64,000 nucleotides of DNA from Pseudoduganella violacea. Its GTDB lineage: Bacteria; Pseudomonadota; Gammaproteobacteria; Burkholderiales; Burkholderiaceae_D. Each line of letters opens with the position of its first letter. The stretch's first letter is position 1. The translations under genes were made by a program, and so were the position numbers. The notes below the pieces were generated by a model that was not told the DNA's origin, ran no database searches, and saw only the letters and a list, made by a program, of their open reading frames with translations. This document shows positions 32,065-40,912 of this stretch, piece by piece. The stretch spans positions 16,458 to 80,457 of the forward strand of contig NZ_JACHXD010000025.1 of NCBI RefSeq assembly GCF_014191875.1, in the 5' to 3' direction.

Positions 32065-33525
32065 TTATTCCGAACGGTAGTTCGGGGCTTCCTTGGTGAT
32101 CTGCACGTCGTGCACATGCGATTCGCGCATGCCGGCCGAGGTGATCTCGACGAATTCAGCTTTCTCGCGCAGCTCGTCGATGGTGGCGCAACCGCAGTAG
32201 CCCATGGACTGGCGCACGCCGCCCACCAGCTGGAACAGGATGGCCAGCACGCTGCCCTTGTAGGCGACGCGGCCTTCGATACCTTCCGGCACGAATTTGT
32301 CGGCCTTCATGGTGGCGTCCTGGAAGTAGCGGTCGGCCGAGCCGTCGCTCATCGCGCCCAGGGAACCCATGCCGCGGTAGGACTTGTAGCTGCGGCCCTG
32401 GTACAGGATCACTTCGCCCGGCGCCTCTTCGGTGCCGGCGAACATGGAACCCATCATCACGGTCGAGGCGCCGGCTGCCAGCGCTTTCGAGATATCGCCC
32501 GAGAAGCGGATGCCGCCGTCGGCGATACATGGTACGCCGGTGCCTTCCAGCGCCGCGGCCACGTTGGCGATGGCGGTGATCTGCGGCACGCCCACGCCAG
32601 CGACGATGCGGGTGGTGCAGATGGAGCCTGGACCGATGCCCACTTTCACCGCGTCGGCGCCGTATTCCACCAGCGCTTTGGCGGCGGCGGCGGTGGCGAT
32701 ATTGCCACCGATGACGTCCACGTGCGGGTACTTGGTCTTGATGTACTTGACGCGATCGAGAATGCCTTGCGAGTGGCCGTGGGCGGTGTCGACCACCAGC
32801 ACGTCCACGCCGGCGGCGACCAGCAGGTCGATGCGCTCTTCATCCTTGGCGCCCACGCCGACGGCCGCGCCGACCAGCAGCTTGCCGTGCTGGTCTTTCG
32901 AGGCGTTCGGGTGTTCGGTGGATTTCTGGATGTCCTTGACGGTGATCAGGCCGCGCAGTTCGAAGGCGTCGTTCACCACCAGCACGCGCTCCAGGCGGTG
33001 CTTGTTCATCAGGCGCTTGGCTTCGTTGGTGTCGGCGTCTTCCGAAACGTACACCAGCTTTTCGCGCGGGGTCATCTTGGCGCGCACTTCGGCGTCCAGC
33101 TCCTGTTCGAAGCGCAGGTCGCGGTTGGTGATGATGCCGACTACTTCCTTGCCTTGCACCACAGGGAAGCCGCTGATGCCATACTGCTCGGTGAGCTTGA
33201 TGACTTCACGGATCTTCATATCCGGTGGGATGGTGATTGGGTCACGCAGTACGCCGGCTTCGAAACGTTTTACGCGGGCCACTTCGCGGGCCTGGTCTTT
33301 CGGTTTCAGGTTCTTGTGGATGATGCCGATGCCGCCTTCCTGAGCCATGGCAATCGCCAGACGGCTTTCCGTCACGGTGTCCATTGCGGCGGACAGCAGC
33401 GGGATATTCAGGGAGATATTTCGGGTCAGGCGAGTGCGGAGGGACGTATCGGCAGGCAGAACATTCGAATACGCGGGGACGAGGAGCACGTCATCGAAGG
33501 TGAGTGCTTTTTGAAGTAGACGCAT
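32065..33525 (-). CDS. guaB: IMP dehydrogenase
   Basis: 486 residues. Oxidises IMP to XMP with NAD, the first committed step to GMP. N-terminal TIM-barrel start (LTFDDVLLVPAYSNVLP), two CBS domains at about 95-205 (sites for nucleotide control), the catalytic Cys in GPGSICTTRIVAGVGVP (about residue 302), and the flap segment YRGMGSLGAM. The last residues (VQITKEAPNYRSE) are typical. Full length. Together with guaA downstream it forms the guanine branch operon. Confidence 0.97.
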   Translation of the reverse strand: MRLLQKALTFDDVLLVPAYSNVLPADTSLRTRLTRNISLNIPLLSAAMDTVTESRLAIAMAQEGGIGIIHKNLKPKDQAREVARVKRFEAGVLRDPITIPPDMKIREVIKLTEQYGISGFPVVQGKEVVGIITNRDLRFEQELDAEVRAKMTPREKLVYVSEDADTNEAKRLMNKHRLERVLVVNDAFELRGLITVKDIQKSTEHPNASKDQHGKLLVGAAVGVGAKDEERIDLLVAAGVDVLVVDTAHGHSQGILDRVKYIKTKYPHVDVIGGNIATAAAAKALVEYGADAVKVGIGPGSICTTRIVAGVGVPQITAIANVAAALEGTGVPCIADGGIRFSGDISKALAAGASTVMMGSMFAGTEEAPGEVILYQGRSYKSYRGMGSLGAMSDGSADRYFQDATMKADKFVPEGIEGRVAYKGSVLAILFQLVGGVRQSMGYCGCATIDELREKAEFVEITSAGMRESHVHDVQITKEAPNYRSE

Positions 33526-33652
33526 AGTACATTTCCTATCGGCGCAAAAGTGAATTATACAGAAGGCCGGGCTTCCTGTCCAAAACCATGTCAGATTTCA
33601 CTTTGCGCCGGCGCTTTGCGTTTTCGTCCATATTGCGCCTGCAGGTCAAGAC

Positions 33653-34354
33653 TCAGCTGACGCCCTCCTCCTCCACGCTGGTCTCGCTGCCGCTGCCAAC
33701 CGGCACTTCCCAGGCGCCGCCATTGCCGTCCTCGGGCTGGGGCGCCGCGCCGGGAACATCAAACAGAACCTGCCTCGCGGGCAGCATGCCGACCAAGGCG
33801 GCGGGCTTGTTCTCCGCCATGTGCAGTTTCAGCAGCTCGGCGGCTTTGGCCAGGCTTACGTAGAAGGACTTGGCGTACTTGGCGACAAACTGGTCCGAAT
33901 CGCTCGATGAGCTGAAGTGCAAGATGGGCACGATATGGCGACGCATGAAGTTGATATGGACGCCGCTGGCGGAAAAGCCCGCCATCCTGGCGCAGGTGGC
34001 GGCACGCTCGCCTTCCGCCACCGAGCATAGATAGGAGTCCTGGTGGTCCAGCGCCAGCCAGCTGGCGGCGGCACCCTCAACGAAAGGGCCGGGCACGAAG
34101 CGTTTCGCCCTATTCACCGGGCCTGGCAGGGTCACGACCGAACAGCCATGGCTCAAGGAGTTGCAGACGTTCACGCTGCCATGGTCAAAGCGGCTGACCG
34201 AAATCGGATCGGTATAACCGAAGGGGAAGAACTCCTTATAGAATTGAAGCAGCCTTTCCTTCAACGGCGGAGTGGAGGCGGGAGTCTCGGCGCGAACCGG
34301 CGCCGCCTGCAAGCCCAGGGCCAGGCAAGACGCCAACAATGAGGCTAAACGCAT
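33653..34354 (-). CDS. Exported protein of unknown function
   Basis: 233 residues from the ATG at 34354, chosen for its AAAGGAG site. Signal peptide at 1-22 (LASLLASCLALGLQAAPVRAE). The mature part contains FYKEFFPFGYTDPISVSRFDHGSVNVCNSL, a pair of cysteines likely to form a disulfide (VCNSLSHGC), a third and fourth Cys in YLCSVAEGERAATCAR, and an acidic C-terminus. I do not recognise the family. It is encoded upstream of guaB on the same strand but has its own start signals. Confidence 0.7.
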   Translation of the reverse strand: MRLASLLASCLALGLQAAPVRAETPASTPPLKERLLQFYKEFFPFGYTDPISVSRFDHGSVNVCNSLSHGCSVVTLPGPVNRAKRFVPGPFVEGAAASWLALDHQDSYLCSVAEGERAATCARMAGFSASGVHINFMRRHIVPILHFSSSSDSDQFVAKYAKSFYVSLAKAAELLKLHMAENKPAALVGMLPARQVLFDVPGAAPQPEDGNGGAWEVPVGSGSETSVEEEGVS

Positions 34355-34494
34355 GGATACTCCTTTATCCCGGTTGAGAGAAAGCCCGGCCTGCGCCAGA
34401 CCCTGGCAATTATACAAGTTTGCCGCGCACGCATCGCTCGTTGACAGCCGCCGGCATTCGTGGCGAAATCGGGGGCAGAGTATCTCGGAGAACG

Positions 34495-35067
34495 ATGATG
34501 AAATCCACTCCAGGCAAACGGTTTCCCGCCAGTAGACAGGCGTTTGCGGCGCATGGCGCCGCCCTGCTGGCCGCCCTGCTCTGCTGGCCCGCGCTGGCCC
34601 AGGCGCAATGGGTATGGCTGAATGAACGCGGCGTCAAGCAGCTGTCCGACCAGCCGCCACCGCCCGCCGTACCAAACAGCCGTATCCTCAAAGCGCCGCG
34701 CGGCCAGATGCCGGAGCCGCTGACGGCCGCTCCTGCCGCCGACGAAGCGCCAACCGCCGAGGGAGAAGCCGCGCCGGCGCCGGACAACAAGCCCAGAGCC
34801 AAGCCCACGCTCGCCGAACGCAACGCCGACTACAACAAGCGCCGCACCGAAGCGGCGGCGGCCGAACAAAAAACCCGGGAAGAAACCGAGCGCCAAACCG
34901 ACAACGCCAAGAACTGCGACAGCATCCGCGCCAACCAGCGCGTGCTCGAATCGGGCGAGCGCGCCGCCAACTACGACAAGAACGGCGGCCGCAGCTTCAT
35001 CAGCGACGAGCAGCGCGCCCAGCAAATCAAGCGCAACCAGCAAATGCTGGCCTCGGGCTGCAAATAA
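34495..35067 (+). CDS. DUF4124 exported protein
   Basis: 190 residues, start at 34495 (or the next codon, also ATG) with GGAG upstream. Signal peptide at about 1-37 (AALLAALLCWPALAQAQ), then the DUF4124 opening QWVWLNERGVKQLSDQPPPPAVP, which is the family's short beta unit. The rest is a disordered Ala/Pro linker and a long charged helix (RNADYNKRRTEAAAAEQKTREETERQTDNAKNC) ending in NQQMLASGC. Beta-proteobacterial genomes often keep this gene between guaB and rnfH. Function unknown; periplasmic. Confidence 0.82.
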   Translation: MMKSTPGKRFPASRQAFAAHGAALLAALLCWPALAQAQWVWLNERGVKQLSDQPPPPAVPNSRILKAPRGQMPEPLTAAPAADEAPTAEGEAAPAPDNKPRAKPTLAERNADYNKRRTEAAAAEQKTREETERQTDNAKNCDSIRANQRVLESGERAANYDKNGGRSFISDEQRAQQIKRNQQMLASGCK

Positions 35068-35080
35068 GCCCACTTTTAAT

Positions 35081-35132
35081 GCTGAGCCCGTGTCCGATTG
35101 GGGTCTGACCCCAAGGTGGACACGGGCTCAGC
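35081..35132. repeat. REP-like nested palindrome, possible bidirectional terminator
   Basis: Outer arms GCTGAGCCCGTGTCC (35081-35095) and GGACACGGGCTCAGC (35118-35132) are perfectly complementary over 15 bases. Between them is a second palindrome, GGGGTCTGACCCC (35100-35112). The inner motif resembles repetitive intergenic palindromes common in Oxalobacteraceae. It lies between the convergent DUF4124 and rnfH genes and could stop transcription from both. Confidence 0.7.
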
Positions 35133-35148
35133 TGTCGGCGCGCTGGAG

Positions 35149-35433
35149 TTAGGCGGGTTTGCGGGCGCGGCGGCGGCGGGCGTCTTTGGGGTCGGCGATC
35201 AGGGGGCGGTAGATTTCGATGCGGTCGCGCGCTTGCAGCACGGTGTCGAGGGTCTTTTTCTTGCCGTAGATGCCGACGGCCATGGTGACGAGGTTGATGT
35301 CGGGCGCGTCCTGCAGCACGCCGCTCATTTCGATGGCCTGGCCGATGGTCGTGCCTTCGTCCACTTCCAGCGCGCGCAGCAGGGCCGATTCGGGGTGGGC
35401 GTAGCAGACGCTGATCTTGATCTTCTCAGCCAT
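35149..35433 (-). CDS. rnfH: RnfH family protein (ubiquitin-like fold)
   Basis: About 94 residues (98 if it starts at 35445, inside the end of ratA). IKISVCYAHPESALLRALEVDEGTTIGQAIEMSGVL is the RnfH/RatB beta-grasp signature, followed by LVTMAVGIYGKKKTLDTVLQARDRIEIYRPLIADPKDARRRRARK. The basic tail after YRPLIADPKxxRR is a hallmark. Member of the conserved ratA-rnfH pair; cellular role poorly defined. It follows ratA with overlap or a few bases. Confidence 0.92.
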   Translation of the reverse strand: MAEKIKISVCYAHPESALLRALEVDEGTTIGQAIEMSGVLQDAPDINLVTMAVGIYGKKKTLDTVLQARDRIEIYRPLIADPKDARRRRARKPA

Positions 35434-35437
35434 ATGT

Positions 35438-35869
35438 TCAGCCATACACCGTCTCGGCGCGCTTGCAGAAGGAGTCGACCATGCTGTTGGCGATCATGCC
35501 GAATACCGGGCCGACCACCTGTTCCAGCAGGCGGCTGGAAAATTCATAGTGCAGGTCGAGTTCGACCTTGCAGGCGTCGTCGCGCAGGGCTTTGAAGGCC
35601 CAGGTGCCGTCCAGGGTCTTGAAAGGACCGTCGACCAGCTTCATCTTGATCAGGCTGGGCCGGGTGTTGGTGTTGGCGGTCGTGAAATGCTGGCGGATGC
35701 CGCGGTAATGGATGCCGACGCTGGCGACCACGCTGTCTTCGCTGCGCTCGCGAATGTCAACGCCACCACACCAGGGCAAAAATTTGGGATAATCTTCGAC
35801 CTTTGCGACCAGCTCGAACATTTGTTCCGCGCTGTATCCCAGAAATACCGACTTGTGAACTACTGCCAT
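35438..35869 (-). CDS. ratA: RatA-type START-domain protein (COQ10-like)
   Basis: 143 residues from the ATG at 35869 (MAVVHKSVFLGYSAEQMFEL); a start 81 bases upstream would add an unlikely basic leader. The START/COQ10 fold is clear: VAKVEDYPKFLPWCGGVDI, then LVDGPFKTLDGTWAFKALRDDACKVELDLHYEFSS, and a final amphipathic helix MIANSMVDSFCKRAETVYG. In E. coli RatA was reported to bind the 50S subunit; relatives bind quinones. Divergent from smpB, 83 bases away, as in many Burkholderiales. Confidence 0.92.
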   Translation of the reverse strand: MAVVHKSVFLGYSAEQMFELVAKVEDYPKFLPWCGGVDIRERSEDSVVASVGIHYRGIRQHFTTANTNTRPSLIKMKLVDGPFKTLDGTWAFKALRDDACKVELDLHYEFSSRLLEQVVGPVFGMIANSMVDSFCKRAETVYG

Positions 35870-35952
35870 TGCGTAACCGTTTGCTATGATGTTGGATTGC
35901 CGCGCCCCGCGCGAAAACCGTAGTTTAACCGACCTGCGCATATTTACCACTC

Positions 35953-36402
35953 ATGACCATTGCCGATAACCGTAAAGCCTTTCACGACTATTTCATCGAG
36001 GACCGCTATGAAGCGGGCCTCGTGCTCGAGGGCTGGGAAGTCAAGGCGATCCGCGATACGCGTGTGCAGATCAAGGAAGCCTACGTCACCATCCGCGATA
36101 AGGAACTGTACCTGTTTGGCGCGCACATCAGCGCACTGCCGACGGCGTCCACCCATATCCACCCGGAAGCGGTGCGCACGCGCAAACTCTTGCTGCATCG
36201 TCAAGAAATCGACAAGCTGATCGGCAAGGTCGAGCGCGCCGGCTATACCCTGGTGCCGCTCAATCTGCACTACAAGGGCGGCCGCGTGAAATGCGAGATC
36301 GGCCTGGCCAAGGGCAAGAAACAGCACGACAAGCGCGCCACCGAGAAGGAACGCGACAGCAACCGCGAAATCCAGTCGGCCATGAAGCAGAACCGCCGCT
36401 GA
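35953..36402 (+). CDS. smpB: SsrA-binding protein SmpB
   Basis: 149 residues. Binds tmRNA and takes it to stalled ribosomes. The family core is complete: NRKAFHDYFIEDRYEAGLVLEGWEVKAIR, the SIRxxxAYVTI-type segment, HIHPEAVRTRKLLLHRQEID and the KGGRVKCEIGLAKGKKQHDKR stretch with the positively charged tail. Position opposite ratA is normal. The tmRNA gene itself is not in this window. Confidence 0.96.
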   Translation: MTIADNRKAFHDYFIEDRYEAGLVLEGWEVKAIRDTRVQIKEAYVTIRDKELYLFGAHISALPTASTHIHPEAVRTRKLLLHRQEIDKLIGKVERAGYTLVPLNLHYKGGRVKCEIGLAKGKKQHDKRATEKERDSNREIQSAMKQNRR

Positions 36403-36507
36403 TCCAAGTGTCGCCGCACGGCCTCAAATCCGGCGGCGACAATTTCCAATCAGAAACATTCATGTTACACTCGCCGGGATGAAGAACTTACCGAGCTGGA
36501 GGAAACA

Positions 36508-37173
36508 ATGGATGTGAAAGCCGCTGCTGCCCTGATGGCAGCCTGCGCATTGGCCGGCTGCGCCATGCCCTATTCCCCCGTGCCGGTAGCGACCAATTTC
36601 CCGAATACCGAGCAGCCCAAGCTGCAGGCGGCCGCCCACTGGGACGTGATCGCGCGCCATGTGCAGCAGACGCTGTCGAACGACCTGAAAAAAGCCTCGC
36701 CACGCCCCTTCTATGTGCCGGAGCCGAAGGCCAACGCCTCCGAGTTCGAGCAGGCGCTGACCAGCCATATCATCACTTCCCTGGTGAATGCCGGCCATAC
36801 CGTGTCGCTGACCCCGGCCGGCGCCCTGAAAGTGGACCTGAAGGTGCAAGCCGTCACCTTCGCCGCCAATCGCCCGCAATACCGTTACCGCGGCGAAGCG
36901 ACGGCGCTGGCCACCGGCCTGTGGGTGCTGAGCGATATCGATCCGACCGTGGGCGCCGTCGGCACCGTGGCCGCGCTGGATACCTATAGCTGGTTCCGCG
37001 CCAAGTTCGCGCCCGGCGCCACGCCCAAAACCGAAGTGATTGTGACGGTATCGGTCACCGATCAGTACCGCTATCTGGCGCGCACCAGCTCGGCCTATTA
37101 TGTCGCCGATGCCGACGCCGCCCTGTATAACGGCGCCCTTGTCAAAGAATACAAACTGCGTGGAGACCGCTAA
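36508..37173 (+). CDS. Outer-membrane-type lipoprotein, unknown
   Basis: 221 residues, start behind GGAGG. A short lipoprotein signal ends ALAGC (Cys18). The mature protein has a mixed alpha/beta region with LTSHIITSLVNAGHTVSLTPAGALKVDLKVQAVTF and TEVIVTVSVTDQYRYLARTSSAYYVADADAALYN. It resembles FlgO/FlgP-adjacent lipoproteins in size and style, but I cannot assign a family. Its stop overlaps the next start (TAATG), so the two proteins are translationally coupled and probably act together in the envelope. Confidence 0.7.
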   Translation: MDVKAAAALMAACALAGCAMPYSPVPVATNFPNTEQPKLQAAAHWDVIARHVQQTLSNDLKKASPRPFYVPEPKANASEFEQALTSHIITSLVNAGHTVSLTPAGALKVDLKVQAVTFAANRPQYRYRGEATALATGLWVLSDIDPTVGAVGTVAALDTYSWFRAKFAPGATPKTEVIVTVSVTDQYRYLARTSSAYYVADADAALYNGALVKEYKLRGDR

Positions 37174-37724
37174 TGCGCCCCGTTAAACTCCTGTGCGCCG
37201 GCGCCCTGGCCTTGCCGCTGCTGCTGGCCGGCTGCGCCAATCAGCCCAAGGAAGAAGCCAATTACAATACCGTGGCGTCGAACCAGTTCGTCGGCGCCAA
37301 CTATGCCGCCGCCGACTCCCTGCTGCGCCAGCTGGCAGGCAAACTGCAAGCCGAACAGCCGGTCATCATGGCGACCGTGGTGAATATCGACGCGCTGGAA
37401 CAGACCTCCACCCTGGGACGCCTGATCTCGGAACAGGTGTCCACCCGCATGGCGCAGGGCGGCACCAAGATGCTGGAAATGAAGCTGCGCAACAGCGTGT
37501 ATATGAAGCGCAACCAGGGCGAATTGATGCTGACGCGCGAACTGGGCGAAGTGGCGCTGGCGCATAAGGCGCAGGCCATTGTGGTCGGTTCCTATGCCGA
37601 GACCAGCGATATGGTCTTCGTCAATATCAAGGTGGTGCAGCCCAACACCAACTATGTGCTGGCCGGCCACGATTATGTGCTGGCAAAAGAAGGCATCGTG
37701 CGCTCGATGCTGCTGCAGCGCTAA
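37173..37724 (+). CDS. FlgO-family outer membrane lipoprotein
   Basis: 183 residues with a lipobox LLAGC (Cys21). The FlgO domain is recognisable: NYAAADSLLRQLAGKLQAEQPVIMATVVNIDALEQTSTLGRLISEQVSTRM, then MLTRELGEVALAHKAQAIVVGSYAETSDMVFVNIKVVQ. In Vibrio FlgO supports flagellar stability in the outer membrane; many relatives lie outside flagellar loci, as here, so a general envelope role is more likely. Start codon overlaps the stop of the upstream lipoprotein gene. It converges on the DUF1501 gene with only 14 bases between stops. Confidence 0.85.
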   Translation: MRPVKLLCAGALALPLLLAGCANQPKEEANYNTVASNQFVGANYAAADSLLRQLAGKLQAEQPVIMATVVNIDALEQTSTLGRLISEQVSTRMAQGGTKMLEMKLRNSVYMKRNQGELMLTRELGEVALAHKAQAIVVGSYAETSDMVFVNIKVVQPNTNYVLAGHDYVLAKEGIVRSMLLQR

Positions 37725-37738
37725 ACCGCCCTCCCCGT

Positions 37739-39139
37739 CTACAGGAAGCCCAACCTGCGCGCCGACGCGTTGTAATTGGCCAGGTTGGGCAGCAGCGCCA
37801 GCAAGGCGCTGTCCGATACGCCCAGCCAGCTCCCCAGCGTTGCCGCATACTGATCGACGGAGGTCGTCGGCAATAGCCGTCCCTGGCCCACATCGTCGGC
37901 GCCGTTGTTCGCCACCAGCGGTGGAATGCCGTAGAAGCCGCGCCCTTTCACGGCGCCGCCCAGCACGCAATGCATGCTGCCCCAGCCATGGTCCGAACCG
38001 TCGGTATTCACCGTCAGCGTGCGGCCGAAATCCGAGGCGGTAAAGGTCGTCACCTTATCCGCCACGCCCAGCTCCACGGTCGCCGCATAAAAGGCCGACA
38101 GCGCGCTCGCCACGCTGCCCAGCAGTCCCGGATGCACGGTGCTCAAGCCATCGTGGGTATCGAAGCCGCCCAGCGACACAAAGAAGACCTGTCGTTTCGC
38201 CCCCACGGAACCGGCGGCCGAAATCATGCGCGCCACCATTTTCAGCTGGTCGCCCAGGCTGTTCGAAGCCGGGAAGGCGGTATTGATGGCCGGAGCGCCG
38301 GCCAGCGCGGTGTTCAGCGTGGCATTGGCGTCGATGGAGCGCTTGGTGACGCGGGTGTATTCCTGTTCCAGCAGGTGCGCGCGCGGCTGGGTGAGCATGG
38401 TCTGCAAGGCGCTGCTGGCGGCGGTGGAACCGAACAGCGGCTTTTGCAGCGCATCGAAGGACACCGGCCCGCTGCTCGACACCTGGTACTGCACGGCCGA
38501 GCGTCCGGCCAGGTAGACGGCGTTGCCGGACACGTTCACGCAGGTGAACGTGGCATTGCCGTTGCCGGCCTCGAACAGGTCGCCGATGCGTCCGCCCCAG
38601 CCCGAGACCGCGCCTTCCGGCGCCGAGGATTGCCAGATCGATTGCTGGTCGTTGTGCGAAAACAGCTTGGGCGGCAGCGGCACCGACTTGGCCAGATACT
38701 GCTGCTTGGTGGTGGGCTGGATCAGCGGCCCGACGTTCAGCAGCACGCCCATCTTGCCCGCGTCGAACAGCGGCAGCAGCGGCGAGAGCTGGGGCGCCAG
38801 CGCGTATTGGCGCAGCGCGCCGCTGGAGTCGACCGGAGCGCTGGCGGGATTGAGCAAGGTCGCGGCCAGGCCGTCGCGCGCCAGCGCCAGCTTCGGGCGC
38901 AGATTGTAGTAGGCGTTATAGCTGTTGGCGTCGTAAGGCACGACGGTATTGGCGTAGTCGTTGCCGCCATACAGGAAGACGCAGACGATGGCCTTGTAAT
39001 CGCTGGCGGTGGCGGCTGAAGCCTCGGCCAGCGCGGCCAGGTTCAGCGCCCAGGGCGCGGCCACGCCCGCCACGGAAAGGGCCGACGCCCTTTGCAGAAA
39101 GGCGCGGCGCGACGCATTCATCGTGCTCGAACGGCTCAT
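37739..39139 (-). CDS. DUF1501 exported protein
   Basis: 466 residues. The N-terminus SRRAFLQRASALSVAGVAAPWALNLAAL looks like a Tat signal (S-R-R-A-F-L). The body fits DUF1501 (sulfatase-like fold): AIVCVFLYGGNDYANTVVPY, LFSHNDQQSIWQSS, FFVSLGGFDTHDG and DFGRTLTVNTDGSDHGWGSMHCVLGG, the last two being the family hallmarks. Relatives always sit beside DUF1800 genes, as here (10-base gap, DUF1800 first). The enzymatic activity of the pair is not established. Confidence 0.9.
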   Translation of the reverse strand: MSRSSTMNASRRAFLQRASALSVAGVAAPWALNLAALAEASAATASDYKAIVCVFLYGGNDYANTVVPYDANSYNAYYNLRPKLALARDGLAATLLNPASAPVDSSGALRQYALAPQLSPLLPLFDAGKMGVLLNVGPLIQPTTKQQYLAKSVPLPPKLFSHNDQQSIWQSSAPEGAVSGWGGRIGDLFEAGNGNATFTCVNVSGNAVYLAGRSAVQYQVSSSGPVSFDALQKPLFGSTAASSALQTMLTQPRAHLLEQEYTRVTKRSIDANATLNTALAGAPAINTAFPASNSLGDQLKMVARMISAAGSVGAKRQVFFVSLGGFDTHDGLSTVHPGLLGSVASALSAFYAATVELGVADKVTTFTASDFGRTLTVNTDGSDHGWGSMHCVLGGAVKGRGFYGIPPLVANNGADDVGQGRLLPTTSVDQYAATLGSWLGVSDSALLALLPNLANYNASARRLGFL

Positions 39140-39148
39140 GATGGCTCC

Positions 39149-40765
39149 TTACTTGAGGACGACGAAATCGGGGGCGGCCAGCGCCAGCGTCAGGGCGGCG
39201 CGGATACGGTTCAGGCGCGCCGCATCCGTGCCGCGCGCCATGGCGTTGATGGCGCCCACGATCAGGGCTTGCGATTCCGCGCCCAGCTGGCCGGCGGCCA
39301 GCACGGTATTGATCTCGGCCAGCAAGGCGTTGCCGTTTTCGGCCAGCGGCATCAGCGACGCGTAGTCGGCGGCGAGGTCGCCAAGGCGGCCGCCAACGGC
39401 GCGCTGCATGAAGTTCACATAGCCGACCACCGAGGTCTCATTGGCGATCTGAAATTCCGGCGCGACCATGCCGGCGCTGGCGATGCCGCTATTGGGCGGC
39501 ACATAACCGGGGCGGAAGAAGTTGAATACCGAAGGCGAGCGCAGCGGACTTTGTCCCAGCTTGCTGGCCGGGTCGCTGGTATTGCCGACAGCCCAGGCAT
39601 CGCTGGCCGACTTCACTTCGTAGGCGCGCGCCCAGGCCAGGAAGCGCAGCATGGGTTCGCGCAGCTTGCCCTGGCCCGGCGCCGCCGCATCGCTACGGCG
39701 CGCTTCCGGGTCGAGCAGCACGGCCTTGACGACGGCACGCAGATTGCCGCGCGCGCCCGTGCCATCGTTATTGAAGGCGGCCGCCACCCGCCACACATAG
39801 GCCGGACTGGGATTGCTGCACACCAGGCGCTGGATCAGCTGGCGTCCAATGAAGGGACCAACGTTCGGGTGCGCATAGATGATGTCGAGCGCCGCGTTCA
39901 GCGCGTCGGCCCCGCCCAGCCCCGCCGGCACGCTCTTGCCGAGGAAGCTGGAAGCGCCGCTTTCATGGCGCGCCGCGATCTGCTGCATCGGGCGGCGCAA
40001 GAAGTCGGGCGTGCTGGTGTCGCCGCCCGCCAGGTCGAAGTCCCAGCCGGTGAAGATGCGCGCCAGGCCGCTGATGTCGTCCTGGGTATAGGTGTAGAGC
40101 GGCGCGCCGACCTTGCCCGTCTGCGGCGTGCCATCCTGGTTCAGCTGCACCAGGCCGATGGTAAACAGCTGCATCAGCTCGCGCGCATAGTTTTCGTCCG
40201 GATGGGCGCCCGTCGCCGGATTGGCTTTCCGGCTGCCGCGATAAGTCAGGTACTGGCCCATGGCGGCGCTGGTGGACACCTGGCCCAGCAAAGTGCGGTA
40301 GTTGCCGAAGGCGTTCGCTTCCAGCAGGTCCATATACGCGGCGGCGGAAAACTGGCGCCAGCCGGCGCCCACCAAGCCACCGATCGAGGTCACCAGGATT
40401 TCGGACAGGGCCAGCGTGACGCGCTGGCGCAGCGTGTCGGACGAGACAAGCAGCTTGCGCCAGACGGCGGGGTCGAAACCCGCTTCCGAGTTTTTATACG
40501 TGACGGCGTTGAAGCCCTTGGCCACCAGCCAATCCCAGCGCCAGCCGCTGGCGGGCATGGCAAATTGCGCATCGAGCCAGCCGGCATAGCCCAGCGACTG
40601 CACCTGGGCGATCTGGGCGCGGCTGGCGCCCATGCTGGCCTGGGCCAGGAAGCGCGCGGCCTCGGCGTCGGAGACGGCGGCCATGGCGCGGCCGGAAGCG
40701 CCCAGCAGGGCGGCGCCGAGGGCCAAGGTGGGGGCGGGGGAATCGGAAAGCACGGTCGCGTTCAT
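39149..40765 (-). CDS. DUF1800 exported protein
   Basis: 538 residues. Signal-like N-terminus (APTLALGAALLGASGRAMA), then the DUF1800 helical domain: ARFLAQASMGASRAQIAQVQSLGYAGWLDAQF near the start, MGQYLTYRGSRKANPATGAHPDENYARELMQLFTIGLVQLN (about 190-230), ILYAHP-type segment IIYAHPNVGPFIGRQLIQRLVCSNPSPAYV and the C-terminal SPSVFNFFRPGYVPP. First gene of the DUF1800-DUF1501 operon. The protein is expected in the periplasm or outside; role unknown. Confidence 0.9.
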   Translation of the reverse strand: MNATVLSDSPAPTLALGAALLGASGRAMAAVSDAEAARFLAQASMGASRAQIAQVQSLGYAGWLDAQFAMPASGWRWDWLVAKGFNAVTYKNSEAGFDPAVWRKLLVSSDTLRQRVTLALSEILVTSIGGLVGAGWRQFSAAAYMDLLEANAFGNYRTLLGQVSTSAAMGQYLTYRGSRKANPATGAHPDENYARELMQLFTIGLVQLNQDGTPQTGKVGAPLYTYTQDDISGLARIFTGWDFDLAGGDTSTPDFLRRPMQQIAARHESGASSFLGKSVPAGLGGADALNAALDIIYAHPNVGPFIGRQLIQRLVCSNPSPAYVWRVAAAFNNDGTGARGNLRAVVKAVLLDPEARRSDAAAPGQGKLREPMLRFLAWARAYEVKSASDAWAVGNTSDPASKLGQSPLRSPSVFNFFRPGYVPPNSGIASAGMVAPEFQIANETSVVGYVNFMQRAVGGRLGDLAADYASLMPLAENGNALLAEINTVLAAGQLGAESQALIVGAINAMARGTDAARLNRIRAALTLALAAPDFVVLK

Positions 40766-40912
40766 GGCGGCTCCAGTACGGCGGGCTGGGTGGGGCGGAC
40801 TTCCTTGCTATCGAGAAATATTAGCCCAATTCCCGCAACCTGGACAGGGAATTTGTAAGCAGCTGCGACATCGTTGCCGGCCAACCGCGCAAGCTGTCCT
40901 GGGCAATCCCGC

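Noticed and set aside
30459..33519. Long plus-strand frames opposite guaA and guaB
   Set aside because: They are shadows of highly conserved genes; composition is His/Ala/Gly-rich with no family features.
39092..40858. 588-codon plus-strand frame opposite the DUF1800 gene
   Set aside because: Antisense shadow; the sense frame has a signal peptide and clear family motifs.
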